The notes under the pieces were generated by a model. It saw only the letters and a program-made list of their open reading frames with translations. It ran no database searches and had not been told where the DNA came from. Positions 1 through 9,376 of a DNA stretch of 64,000 nucleotides are shown one piece after another; position 1 is the stretch's first letter; the number at the start of each line of letters is the position of its first letter. The DNA comes from Diplolepis rosae (taxonomy: Eukaryota > Arthropoda > Insecta > Hymenoptera > Diplolepididae), in contig JAPYXD010000604.1 in assembly GCA_030998225.1 (NCBI GenBank), positions 10,186,001 through 10,250,000 on the forward strand, in the 5' to 3' direction. The position numbers were made by a program, and so were the translations under genes.

Positions 1-61
1 GGATACGCAGCGCTAGGATTCGTTGAAATTCAAAGTGAACGATTCCTAGCGCTGCGTATCC
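1..61. repeat. Near-perfect 24-bp inverted repeat (hairpin)
   Basis: The first 24 bases are the reverse complement of bases 38-61 with only one or two mismatches, around a 13-base spacer. It is much more GC-rich than its surroundings. The right arm overlaps the stop codon of the minus-strand reading frame at 46-282. It touches the window edge, so it may be the end of a larger palindrome. Seen directly; function unknown. Confidence 0.75.
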
Positions 62-191
62 CCTCCCGTTTCTACTAGACCGCGCTTCTCTGCTGTTATT
101 GCATCGGACCCCTCAATTAAGTTTCGAATTGCTTCCTCAACTACCATATTCTCCAGATCTGGTCCCCAGAGACTATTGACTCTTTGCTGAC
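46..191 (-). CDS. Candidate 3'-terminal coding exon, unrecognised protein
   Basis: A minus-strand frame is open from 282 to a TAG at 46-48 (78 residues from the first Met). Inside it, on the minus strand, a pyrimidine-rich stretch ending in CAG (about 192-205) looks like a splice acceptor, so the real exon may be only 191-46. The residues after the acceptor (for example SLWGPDLENMVVEEAIRNLI) have a balanced, protein-like composition unlike the Phe/Ile/Lys-rich chance ORFs elsewhere in this AT-rich window. The stop codon lies in the arm of the 1-61 hairpin. I do not recognise the family. It could equally be a fragment of a decayed element. Confidence 0.3.
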
Positions 192-282
192 CTGGAAAAA
201 ATGCTCCAGGGAAAGAGATTTGGTTCCAATGAAGAAGTGATTGCCGAAATTGAGGTCCATTTTGAGAGAAAAGACGAATCAT

Positions 283-960
283 TCTACAAAAAAGGCATCA
301 AAAGTTAGAGAAGCGTTGGAATTAATATATTATGCTTAAAGGAAACTATGTTGATGAATAAAGTCGAATTTCTCGAAAAAACTGTGTTTTACTTAGTCAG
401 ACCGGAAACTTATTCAGTGATGTGTTATTCCGAGAACAAACGGTGGACATTGTAACTGCCACATTTTTTACCTAGTTGCAACTAAAAAATTCAGCGGTCT
501 ACTAAACATCAATGACTATCAGGTGACGTAGCGGTTTTTCGAAATTTTTATATGCTGCTGAATAGTAATTTTGTTTTGAAAACTGCGTTTTTCCCCAAAG
601 TTTTAATTAATTTATTACTTTATGCATAAAAATGTATTTTTTATTTTTAGAAATCGCCACGACACCTCATAAAGAATATATTTACAATATTAAAATCCCA
701 TACAAATTTCACAACAATCGGATGAAAATTTTAAGAGTTACTATATGCACCGTTTGTACTCGGCACAGAAGAAAAACATGGCACACGTGACAAGGACAAC
801 GATATTATGCATGAAATTTATAACATGAAAACTGTTTTTAAATCTGAAAATGATGCATAATGAAATGCTGCATGTAAATTTACCTCCGGTTGTTCCGTGT
901 TCCGATCATAAATTTCTCAAATTGGACCTCGTCTTCGGCTCTCAGGGGTGGCGTAACTCC
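283..960. repeat. AT-rich repeat with a TTAA-type right end at 937-960
   Basis: No gene is seen. The right part ends CTCTCAGGGGTGGCGTAACTCC followed by TTAA (961-964). Read from the other side this is TTAA then GGAGTTACGCCACC, the same architecture (TTAA then GG) as the palindromic elements at 23431, 24870, 28541 and 37380. The matching left end is not found, so it is truncated or starts before the window. A stretch near 520-560 resembles sequence near 37645 inside another TTAA element. Confidence 0.4.
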
Positions 961-1086
961 TTAATATGTAGTTTTTCTTTAGAAAAATTATATTAAATGT
1001 ACACCTCCGGTCAGAATTGTGGGACCACCTGTTTTTCGATGATTGCTTAAATTATCTTAATTTCAATTCTGTGAGTGATCAAATTT

Positions 1087-1090
1087 GTAC
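1087..1090. other. Target-site duplication (left), GTAC
   Basis: GTAC directly precedes the TG of the left LTR, and the same four bases follow the final CA of the right LTR. A 4-bp duplication is typical for many Ty3/Gypsy integrases. Confidence 0.85.
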
Positions 1091-3918
1091 TGCTACGTTC
1101 TGCCCCCGTGCGGGGAGGCGTAGGTTGTGGATGGAGGGGATTGCGAAAAGGAGAGGCCGCGTTCGGCCGCTGGAGTATGAGCACCACTCGCGCGGTGACA
1201 CTCCTGGGAGTGTCAAGGCAACCGACTGATGAGTTTCTTTGTGGAGGGGATAGACCCACGGCTCTTCGGCCGGTTCGTCGGGGCGCGTTCGCCCCGTCTC
1301 ACCGTTGCTCCAAGGGCGAGGGGCACAGGAGAGGAGTGTGGGGACTAGGCGGAGAATGAATGAGGGGATCAGGGGATTGATGGCGTGGGGACTAGGCGCG
1401 GGGTGAATCCGGCACGCTTCTCAGTTGGATATGGGGGTCGCGGCTGCCTGGGGATTCGCAGTCGAGGAGCGTCCCCGGAATAGAATCCAGGAAGTAGCCG
1501 ATCACGAAGTTCCGTTCTTCCCGTAATCGGACTACGACCCGGGGGGGACGATCTGGCAGTTCCCGAGGGAGGGGATTCTGGGGATTCCGGGACCGCGTCT
1601 GCGGGAACAAGTGGAATCGGAGATCGCGGGTGAGGCGGCGACGGGCAGCGGTGGATCGGGCGTGACGGTGCCGGACCCTCCTGAGCCGGTCGCGAGGAGA
1701 TCTCGACGAGGTTCTCGGGGATACCCGACGGGTCCCTGGGGTTCCCGGGACGACCTCGCGGAGGTTAGGGTCACGCCGGGGTCGACGAACCCTGAGGGGT
1801 GGAAGGGGTCCCCTCGGGGGCGTGGTAGACCCAAGTGGGAGTGTGGATGGCCGAGGGGTGTCGGCCCTCGCCAGAGGGGGTGGTTTGGAAAACCCTTCGG
1901 GTGAGCCTATGTGCGAAAACTCCAAGGGGATGTCCAGGCAGTCCGGATCCCCGTGGAGGCCTGCGCTCTTGAGGGTCTCTCTCGGTGCCGCGGCGGGAGA
2001 AGAATCCCGAGCGGTAAAGTAACCGGGGTGACGCGGGTTGAAGTTCCTGACGATCGATAGTGCGGCGGTCTCTAACTTCCTTAGGCGCGCGCGGCGTTCC
2101 CGCTTCCCTGGGCGGTTCCTGCCCATGACCTGGAAGAATACATTTCGGTTTTAGATAACTTGTGTGACACGAAAAACAACAGGCAATAAGCGGATGCGGT
2201 TGCTCCCTGCTTCGTCCGTCGGTCGGTTCGACGACGACGAATCGTCGTTTCACCGCGGCGTCAGAAGATTGAGGGCAAATAGGGACCACGAGCGCACTAC
2301 CCGAAATAGAACATTGTGTATAAAAATAACGGATCACACAAAACAGAAGAAAATGACGAGTGAGGTCCACGGCACCTCTCCCAACCGTCGGTCGGTTCAA
2401 CGACAGTGAGCGTCGTTTCACCGTGGCGTCGGAAGGTTGAGGGGAAAGTCGGACCGAAAACACGATACCCGAAACAAAACACTATACAGAAAAACGAGAC
2501 ACGAGGTAAAAAAAAAAAAAACGGGAAAAGGAAGAAGGAATCAACCACTTGTGGAATGGAATAATTCACTCACTTTGACCTTTCTTTTCGTCCTTTAATT
2601 CAAAGCCCTACACTAGTCCGGTACTTGGACGTCGGTTTGTAGTTGAAATCAGTGCGGAGACGGTGATCGGAGACAACTTCGTTTTTCCTCAATTTGCGGT
2701 GACCGCGTGGTCACTATAGACGGACGTCTGCTCGTTTCAACTCGCGTGGGCCCGTGGCGCCCGTGAGAAAACGTGCCGAGTGGTGGGGATGTCATGTGCT
2801 CTCTCCTACCGCCTCTCCGTGTCTCGCGCGGCGCATGAAGTTTAATGTTACTAACTTCACTAAATTAATTATTATAAAGAACGACAGTAATAAGAAAGTT
2901 TACAGGAATAATCTTAATGATGAATTTATAACAAAGTGTCTGAAAACTCCTACTAAATTAATTACGTAAAAATAGAATGTCATCAAATATTCTTACTAGC
3001 TTAATTATTACAGGGATGAGTATAAAGTTGAAGAAAAAATCTAAATCTGATCATTGTGTTATAGTTATTACATTTAACATTAAATTTAACTTAGTATTAA
3101 CTTATCCTAGTATTATTATTACTATTATATCGCAACTAAAACAAAACCTATAGCTATAATCGGATTCTCTAAAAAAGAGGGTCCTACTTCAGTTCGCCGC
3201 TGAGGATAATTTCTTAAGGGGAAAGGAGAAAAACAAACATTTAAATAGCATGAAATAAATAAACATAAAACAAAACGCGTATAATTAGAATATAATTTCG
3301 TCAGCCCAGCCACAGGAGCACAAAGGACAGATGACAATAGCGTTGGTTGAAAAGAGAGAACGAGGGAAGAGGGGGAAGGGGCTAGCGCCGAAGTGATAGA
3401 AGTACAAGGTTTGGAGAGTGCGTTAGCAAGAGAGAGTAAGGGTCTAACTGTACCGAGCCTATGAATAGGAGACCCGAGTGCGTAGACAAAAGAGCGGGCA
3501 ATTAAGTTTATGCAGGGTTATACTGGGCTGGCTGCCAGATGCAAAGAAAAGCTTAAAAGTTTAAATTGTATAAAATTTCCCAATGAGGTATATTGACCCA
3601 TGTTTTCGAAAGGTCGCAATTGAGCCTGGTCAATAGACGCTTTTCAGCGTCTACTTTACTAACCCTATTATTTCATTTGGAAATTCCAAGATTTTTTCAA
3701 TAGCTGAGCAATTTAAAACTGGAAAGGGTCGTCTTGAGAGGAGATTGGAATCCAACTTTCAGTCTCTTTTATTACTTGATTTATTAGCTATATGAAATTG
3801 TTTCAGGGATAAGCCTTAGCAGCTGCGAACTAGAGAGTAAATTTTAAATCCTCTCACCGTCCCAAATTTGGTTAAATTCTTTTGTCGAATTATATTTATA
3901 CGACCGTGGCGTGTATCA
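1091..3918 (-). repeat. 3' LTR of the Gypsy element (2828 bp)
   Basis: Matches 9377-12333 almost base for base. In element orientation it starts TGATACACG and ends AACGTAGCA. It is strongly bipartite. The half that comes first in the element (about 2600-3918 here) is AT-rich, while the last kilobase (1091-2150) is GC-rich. It has two units of a 169-bp tandem repeat where the other LTR has three. About seven base differences from the 5' LTR were noticed by eye, nearly all in the GC-rich half. Minus-strand frames of 244 codons (1392-2126) and 230 codons (1771-2463) run through the GC-rich half and recur in the other LTR. I treat them as likely chance ORFs. Confidence 0.95.
2216..2530. repeat. 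LTR tandem repeat, two units (period about 169 bp)
   Basis: CCGTCGGTCGGTT begins at 2216 and again at 2385, each followed by a diverged block containing CGTCGTTTCACCG and GGTTGAGGG/GATTGAGGG. The third unit present in the other LTR is missing here. The junction falls at a short GGAAAAGG direct repeat near 2523-2531. Confidence 0.85.
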
Positions 3919-3935
3919 ACTCCACCCTCTTTTCG
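3919..3935 (-). promoter_or_regulatory. Polypurine tract
   Basis: On the minus strand the bases just before the 3' LTR read GAAAAGAGGGTGGAGT and then the LTR's TG. This purine run is where plus-strand DNA synthesis is primed. Its position, abutting the LTR opposite the primer-binding site, fixes the element's orientation. Confidence 0.85.
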
Positions 3936-4384
3936 GAAAGACCTTTTCCTGCGTCATTGATCAGAAATTTGGAAAAAGTGCGGGTAGCGAACCGAAGTCA
4001 GGAGCTAGTTATACTAATTTATCTTATTCCTAAATTGAGTCTAAAATTTTAATTTGGCTTTCTACAAACAGCCGTCTGTTTCCAGAAGTTAGTGCGCCTC
4101 TCCCGAGGTGCGCGCGATCCTCTTGGCACTATAACGCCTCCTCGCGTCATCGTCAACTCTCCATCCTCATCCCGAGGTGTGCAATCCCTATTCCGGCTAG
4201 GGAGTTTGTCGTTAGGGGCAATGGGCGTTGCTTCGTCCCATGACTGCTTATCCCGTTACTTCAAGGGATAATCTGCGTTGCGCTTGTGGGCCTGCGCGGC
4301 CGCACCGCTGAACCTTGCACTGGTTGTGAATTTGAGGTCCGCTTGACGCGCCTGGTCGCCAGGTGAATCCTTTATCTTCTTCGG
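3936..4384 (-). other. Gypsy element 3' untranslated region; no env
   Basis: About 450 bases between the integrase stop codon and the polypurine tract. No reading frame of useful length and no envelope-like protein is seen. The absence of env argues against an infectious, errantivirus-type Gypsy element. Confidence 0.7.
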
Positions 4385-5795
4385 CTAGGCGCTCCTCTTT
4401 CGGGTTGCTTTCGGTCTTGCATCCCGGTACACCACCGGCGGGCGCTCTCTTAGGTTATAACGCCCTCTGGCGTTACCAAACTCCTCGTCTATATCCTCCT
4501 GAGGTTCTGGGAGTTCTACGAAGGCTGGAAGGTCCGGTGGACCCTGAGTGGCTGGTGGTAGCGGATCCATCGTTGGTATCGGTTGAACATTCTTTGTCTC
4601 GACTGTTGAGGTAGTCATTTCGTGAGTTTGAAGGTGACTGGTAGTGTGGTGGTGAGCCTGTACGGCCGCAACCTCAGGTGCTGCATCGGCAGCGGGCCCG
4701 CAGTCAGTGGGACGCGCTTGTTCAGCGGCGTGCATTTTTCCTTCGTCTACTAGGTCCTGGTTCGATCGTATGGCAGTTCCCTGGTACCGAGCCTCGTCTG
4801 CTACGAATAAACCAGTGCCATGCACCTCTGCAATGCTATCTGCATCTCCATCTCCCTGACAACTCCCACTTAGAGTTTCGTCTCTGTCTGGTCTGGTGAC
4901 AGCGGGCGCCACGTGGCGTGGCGGGGCAAGTACCAGCTGGTTTCTATGGAGCTTGTGGGCCCGATCGTGTTTCTGCACCCAGAATACGTCTGACGAAGCC
5001 GCGCCGACGACCTGGTACGGGCCCGTGCGCTTTGGTGCGAGGTCTGCGTTGTACCTCTCTGCTTTGTTAGAGAGCCGGTGGTTCAAAGCATAGACCCAGT
5101 CCCCGATTTCAAAGGCTGGGGCTGCTGGCGCTCCAGTATATCGAAGTTGGTATTGCTTCTGGTTCTCTCTGGCTTGGCTCTCTCTTTCCTCAAACGGCTC
5201 GTGAGCCGCCTGAGGGACGCTTGCGGGCCTCAGAGCCCATTCTCCTGGTCGAAGAATTTCACGCCCCATGAGTAGATGGGCAGGAGTGCATCCTGTAGCG
5301 GCGTTTCTTCTTCGGCGTAGTCCGAATAGCAGTTCTGGTAGTTGCTCATCCCATACTCGCTGGTTGCCTGCGGTCAGGCGCAACCGTAGGCCCTTCTTTA
5401 TCTCTTGATTTCGCCGCTCCGTTGGGTTTGCGCGCGAGTGATACTCTGGGGTTGTCCAGAGTTCACACTCCCATTTTTGGCTAGCTTCCGCCCATGCGGT
5501 GCTCGTAAACTGCTTTCCGTTATCGCTCAACAAGTAGTGCGGGTACCCAAAACGGCTAAACACCTCGTTCTCGAGAGTCCTGATGAGTGTGGGCGCGTGG
5601 GAGTTCCGCAGGGGGAACGATTCAACCCACCGAGTAAACATGTCGGTGACGACGAGTATAAAGCGATTTCCTTGCTTTGTCAGTGGGTATGGACCCATAA
5701 GGTCGACCGCCAGTGTTTCCCAGGCCGTGCGTGCTGAGCGGGGCCGCTGTCCGTCGACAGTCCTTCCACGTAGGGGTTTCCAGCCACATACCTTC
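4385..5795 (-). pseudogene. pol: Integrase core and C-terminal domain (pol, second frame)
   Basis: Minus-strand frame continuing pol after a frameshift. The first Met is at 5698 but the frame is already open and integrase-like from about 5790, so that Met is not a true start. The catalytic triad is visible, numbered from the Met: D19 (VVTDMF), D59 (LLSDNGKQF) and E94 (NPTERRN). A GPY/F-type motif follows at about 226-228 (RTGPYQVV). The tail is Pro-rich and then basic and ends at 4385. In the family this enzyme inserts the cDNA into host DNA. The core looks intact, but it is separated from its zinc-binding domain by a frameshift, so it would not be made as part of a full polyprotein. Confidence 0.9.
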
Positions 5796-8139
5796 TTATT
5801 TGACGGCTCATTCCAGGCCAGAAGAAGTGCTCCTGGATAGCACGGGTCGTCTCTTCGGCGCCAGGATGTCCGGCCAGCGGGACATCGTGGTAGTCCCAGA
5901 TGACCCTATGTCGGAGGGTTGTGGGGACGCGTAGTTGCCAATGTGTTCCCTCAGGGCTGCGTCGCCAGAATCCACGCTGGTCGTGCATGTTGTTCTCAAC
6001 GAATTCAGCCTCTCGGGGGTTAGTTGGCCCGCGCAAGCGTATTTCGGACCATTGGGTCATCATGTCTCTGATCTGCGGGTCCTCCCGTTGGGTGGCGGAG
6101 ATTTCCTCGGTAAGTGATGGGGGGTATACTGCGTTGAGTACCGGAATACTGGGCTGTTCTTGAGTTGGGGGCATCTCTCTTTTTGGAGGGACCATACGCT
6201 CCAGGTCTGGTTCTCCAGGTGAAAGCTCCTCGGGATTCGGCTGGCGGGAGAGTGCGTCGGGCAGCTCGTTGTCCTTTCCGGGGCAGTGCTCTATCGTGAA
6301 ACTTAACTCGCTTAAAAAGATGTGCCAGCGGTTTAGTTTCGCTCGTGATTCCTTCATTTGGCGCAGCCACGTGAGGGTCTTGCTGTCGGTAGGGAGGATG
6401 AATGGCCGATCCTCCAGGTGCGGACGGTACTTCTTTATCGCCCAGATCACTGCCAGGCATTCTTGTTCGTTACAGTGGTATCGAGCTTCAGTTGGAGAAA
6501 ATTTAGCACTGGCGTAGGATATGATCCGTCGTTTTCCCTCGGGCGCACTCTGTATGAGCACAGCCCCCATGCCAACTGCGCTCGCGTCCGTTTGGAGGAT
6601 GAATGGAAGGTCTGGGTCCGGGCGACTCAGCTGATCCGGGTTACGGAAGGCTTCTTTCAAGTTCTCAAAAGCACGGTTAATCTCTGTGGTCCATTTGAAG
6701 GTTACTTTTGGAGAGGCAAGAGTAGTCAGAGGTGCCGCGAGTTCTGAATATTTGGGAATGTACTCCATCAACCAGTTGCAGGTGCCGATAAATGACTGCA
6801 GCTCTTTACGATTCTTAGGCGGCTCGGCGTTTAAGACAGCCTCCACATGGCGTGGTTGAGCGTGATTTCCGTCAGCGGTAACCACGTGTCCAAGGAATTC
6901 CAGGTCCGTCCTTCCGAAGTGGCACTTTTCTGGTGAGCAGGTGAGTCCATAAGTGTGGAGTCGCTCCAGGATGAGCCCTACATAGCGTGTATGGGAATCC
7001 CAGTCGTCGGAGTAGATGATGATGTCATCGAGGTAGGCCATACAAAATTCGCCCCAATGACCTGCCAAGACGTGCCGCATCAGGTTCTGAAAGGTCCCTG
7101 GTGCATTTTTGAGGCCGAAAGGCATCACTCTAAACTGATACTGTCCGCCAGATGGTGCGGAAAATGCTGTGTACGTCCAGGCTCCGGCTGCCATAGGTAT
7201 CTGCCAATAACCGCTCTTAAGGTCCAGCGTGGTAAACACTTTGGCCTTTCCTAGATCCTTCAATATTTCGTGTATTCGTGGTAGACACTGAGGTGCGTCG
7301 ACGGTCTGGTCGTTAAGGCGGCGGTAGTCAATGCAGAAACGGTGCTCGCCGTTCTGCTTAGTAGCGATGGTGATCGCTGAGCTCCAGGGCGATGTCGTCG
7401 GCTCAATAATGCCGTCTGCCAGCATCTCCTTTAACTGCTCATCGATGAACTTTCTCTTTGGCATCGACTGCCGACGTGTTGGCTCTCTGAATGGGTGTGG
7501 GTTTGACACCTCAATGCGGTGTTCCACAGCCAGGGTTTGACGAAGGCGCCCGCCCCGGTGAAACACAGATCCATAGGTTTCCAGGGTCTTATGGAGGCGC
7601 TCTTTGAACTCCGGGGGAATCGTATATGGCAACTCCACTTCTAGTGGGCTCGCTGGAACTGCATGTGTATCGGGTATGGGTACGAGGTAGATGCGCCGCC
7701 GGTCATTTGCCCCGAGGTAGAGGCAGTCAGTGCGATGTTCGTGATGGACGTCATGCTGTTTGAGCCATGTTCGTCCAAGAGTGAGGTTGGCGCGAAGGTC
7801 ATCGCTGGCGTGGAAATACCCCGGGTATTCTTGGTCGCTGATGCGAGGGCGAAGATATACTATCCCTCTGAGTGGCAGGGAGGTTCCTTGGCCAGCTAGG
7901 AGTGCGAATGGTGGTCCAGGTTTGATGTTCCTTCGTTCGGCCGCCGTGAGCAGTGAGTACTGACCGAAATTATCTGAAGCACATGAGTCCATTTCCGCCA
8001 CGACCTCATGGTCTCCGAGGCGAACGCGTGTTCGTGGCAGGTCTTGGTTTGACGAGTAGATTGAATTTAATGCGGTCCCGCTGGTGTGGCCGGGGCAGTC
8101 GGAGCGTCGTCTCCGGCCGCCCGAGCGCGCCAGTTTCCC
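5680..8139 (-). pseudogene. pol: Pol polyprotein: protease, reverse transcriptase, RNase H, integrase N-terminus
   Basis: One long minus-strand frame whose first Met is at 8175. Translation more likely enters at the slippery site at 8139, which is residue 13 of that frame. Residue numbers are from the Met. Protease: active site reads D63-S-C-A where D-S/T-G-A is expected, so Gly is replaced by Cys. Reverse transcriptase: about 220-440, with TLDLKSGYWQI, MPFGLKNAP and the catalytic YLDD at 381-384. RNase H: acidic residues D530, E572 and D597. A DALSR motif is at 640-644. The integrase zinc segment has its two His (H763, H770) but the Cys pair is lost. The frame then runs out at 5680 because of a small frameshifting deletion near 5790. 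RT and RNase H look intact. Confidence 0.95.
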
Positions 8140-9281
8140 TGGGGCGCGTTTCTGCGAGCTGCAAGGACCGGGCAATCCCGGTGGTAGTGGAATCCCGGGC
8201 AGTATTCACATGGTGGTCCATTCTTGCGGCCCTCTGGCTCGTTCGAGGTTTGCGGGGACGGTTTCTGTTTTGGCTCTTCCTTCCTTTGCTCTCGACGGGG
8301 GTGTTCTTCGGCCTCGTCGGCCTCGGCGTCCACAGCGCGGTCGTAAAGATCTCCGAAGGTTCCTGGAGAGGCCGCGCGGATAACGCGGCGGACAGACGGG
8401 CGAAGCGATTCCAGAAGTATTGCTACAACCTCTTCTTCGGGAGCCTCGGGTATGAGGCGCTGCGCCAACAGATACTTTTGCTGCAAGAAAACTGCGGCGC
8501 TCTCCTTGTCATTCTGCTTTCTCGAATAGAGTTGTGCATGGAGGCGCATAAGAGAACTAGTGTTGGCGAAGCGGTGTATGAGTACCTCGCGAAATTTCTT
8601 CCATGTAAGTGACAGGGACTTATACGTTTCCCACCACTTACTGGCAGACTCTCTTAAGGCTCCCCCCGCCATCCGGGTCTACTGAGAAGCTTCTATTGCT
8701 GATTGTCCAAAATGGTCCTCACATTCTCTGATGAAAACATGTGGGTCCTCGTGATCCTGACCCGAGAAAGTCGGCAACGCCGGTAATGGGGCTCTTATGG
8801 CTCTGATAATGGCCGTCCAGTCGGCCAAGGTCGCGCCTCCAAATTGTGCAAGTGGTGCGATTGCATGTTGTGGTGCGGCGTGCACATTTGCCGCAGGTTG
8901 TGGGACAGCAACCGGTTGTCGCTCTACTCGCTCGTACTAAGCTTCGTCGACGGCCCTGTCCATGTCCTGCGCTGGGTTTTCTACTGCTTGTTCGAGGGGT
9001 TGTCTGAAGATGTGTGGTGGCCGGCGAAAAGCAACTTGAGCAGTCCCCGGGCGGTGAGTAGAAGGTGTGGATGTACTGCGTCGTCTTGGAAGAGGGGATA
9101 AGCTTAAGCTTCTCTGCTGCGTATGGGGGACTTCTTCGTGTTGGTGGTCGTTGTTTTGGTTGGGCGCCACCGGATGTTGATTTCCACTCCCGGAAGTGGA
9201 GGGGATCACATGTTGACGAGTGGACATGGTGCGCGGAGGTCTGCCACGTCCACGCGTCTGTGTGGATGGAGAGTGCATCAT
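8067..9281 (-). pseudogene. gag: Gag with two in-frame UAG codons
   Basis: A minus-strand frame from ATG ATG at 9281 to a stop at 8067, about 405 codons, interrupted by TAG at 8937-8939 and 8679-8681 but otherwise in one frame. The N-terminal part is Arg/Pro/Ser/Gln-rich. The middle has the retrotransposon-gag signature (SKWWETYKSLSLTWKKFREV, then LLESLRP). The C-terminal part has one zinc knuckle beginning C-E-Y-C with its last Cys at RDC (8210-8172), one residue shorter than the usual CX2CX4HX4C. Gag forms the particle and binds the RNA. The 3' end overlaps pol, and the knuckle is directly followed by the frameshift signal. The stops may be inactivating mutations; suppression is possible but unproven. 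Confidence 0.85.
8093..8139 (-). promoter_or_regulatory. Programmed -1 ribosomal frameshift signal, gag to pol
   Basis: On the minus strand GGGAAAC lies at 8139-8133, phased G GGA AAC in the gag frame, the canonical X XXY YYZ heptamer. A -1 slip gives GGG AAA CTG, which is exactly the pol frame (GKLARSGG). Ten bases later a GC-rich stem-loop follows. GGGCGG (8122-8117) pairs with CTGCCC (8098-8093), and after one mismatch CGGAG (8115-8111) pairs with CTCCG (8104-8100) around a 6-base loop. It explains how pol is made without its own start codon. Confidence 0.8.
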
Positions 9282-9356
9282 CTTATTTTCTCAGGGTGTT
9301 TTTTATAGGTTCGTGTCAACAACGATTGACAAAAGGAAGAGAATTTCCTATCAAGC

Positions 9357-9374
9357 CCCACGTTTCGGGCGCCA
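9357..9374 (-). promoter_or_regulatory. Primer-binding site, tRNA-Lys-like
   Basis: Two bases inside the 5' LTR the minus strand reads TGGCGCCCGAAACGTGGG. The first 11 bases match the usual tRNA-Lys-type site. With a two-base insertion the rest also fits the complement of a tRNA-Lys whose end reads CCCACGTTGGGCGCCA. tRNA assignment is from memory of the family; the position is decisive for minus-strand priming. Confidence 0.75.
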
Positions 9375-9376
9375 AT

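Noticed and set aside
1611..1904. Plus-strand ORFs inside the LTRs (also at 9897-10190)
   Set aside because: Antisense to the element and only open because the region is GC-rich.
3936..4384. Possible env gene between integrase and the 3' LTR
   Set aside because: Only about 450 bases and no open frame of adequate length.
4363..7963. Many plus-strand ORFs opposite pol
   Set aside because: Shadows of the minus-strand pol frame, which carries clear RT, RNase H and integrase motifs.
8175..8175. Met at 8175 as the start of Pol
   Set aside because: It lies inside gag upstream of a well-phased slippery heptamer. Pol is more likely made by -1 frameshifting.
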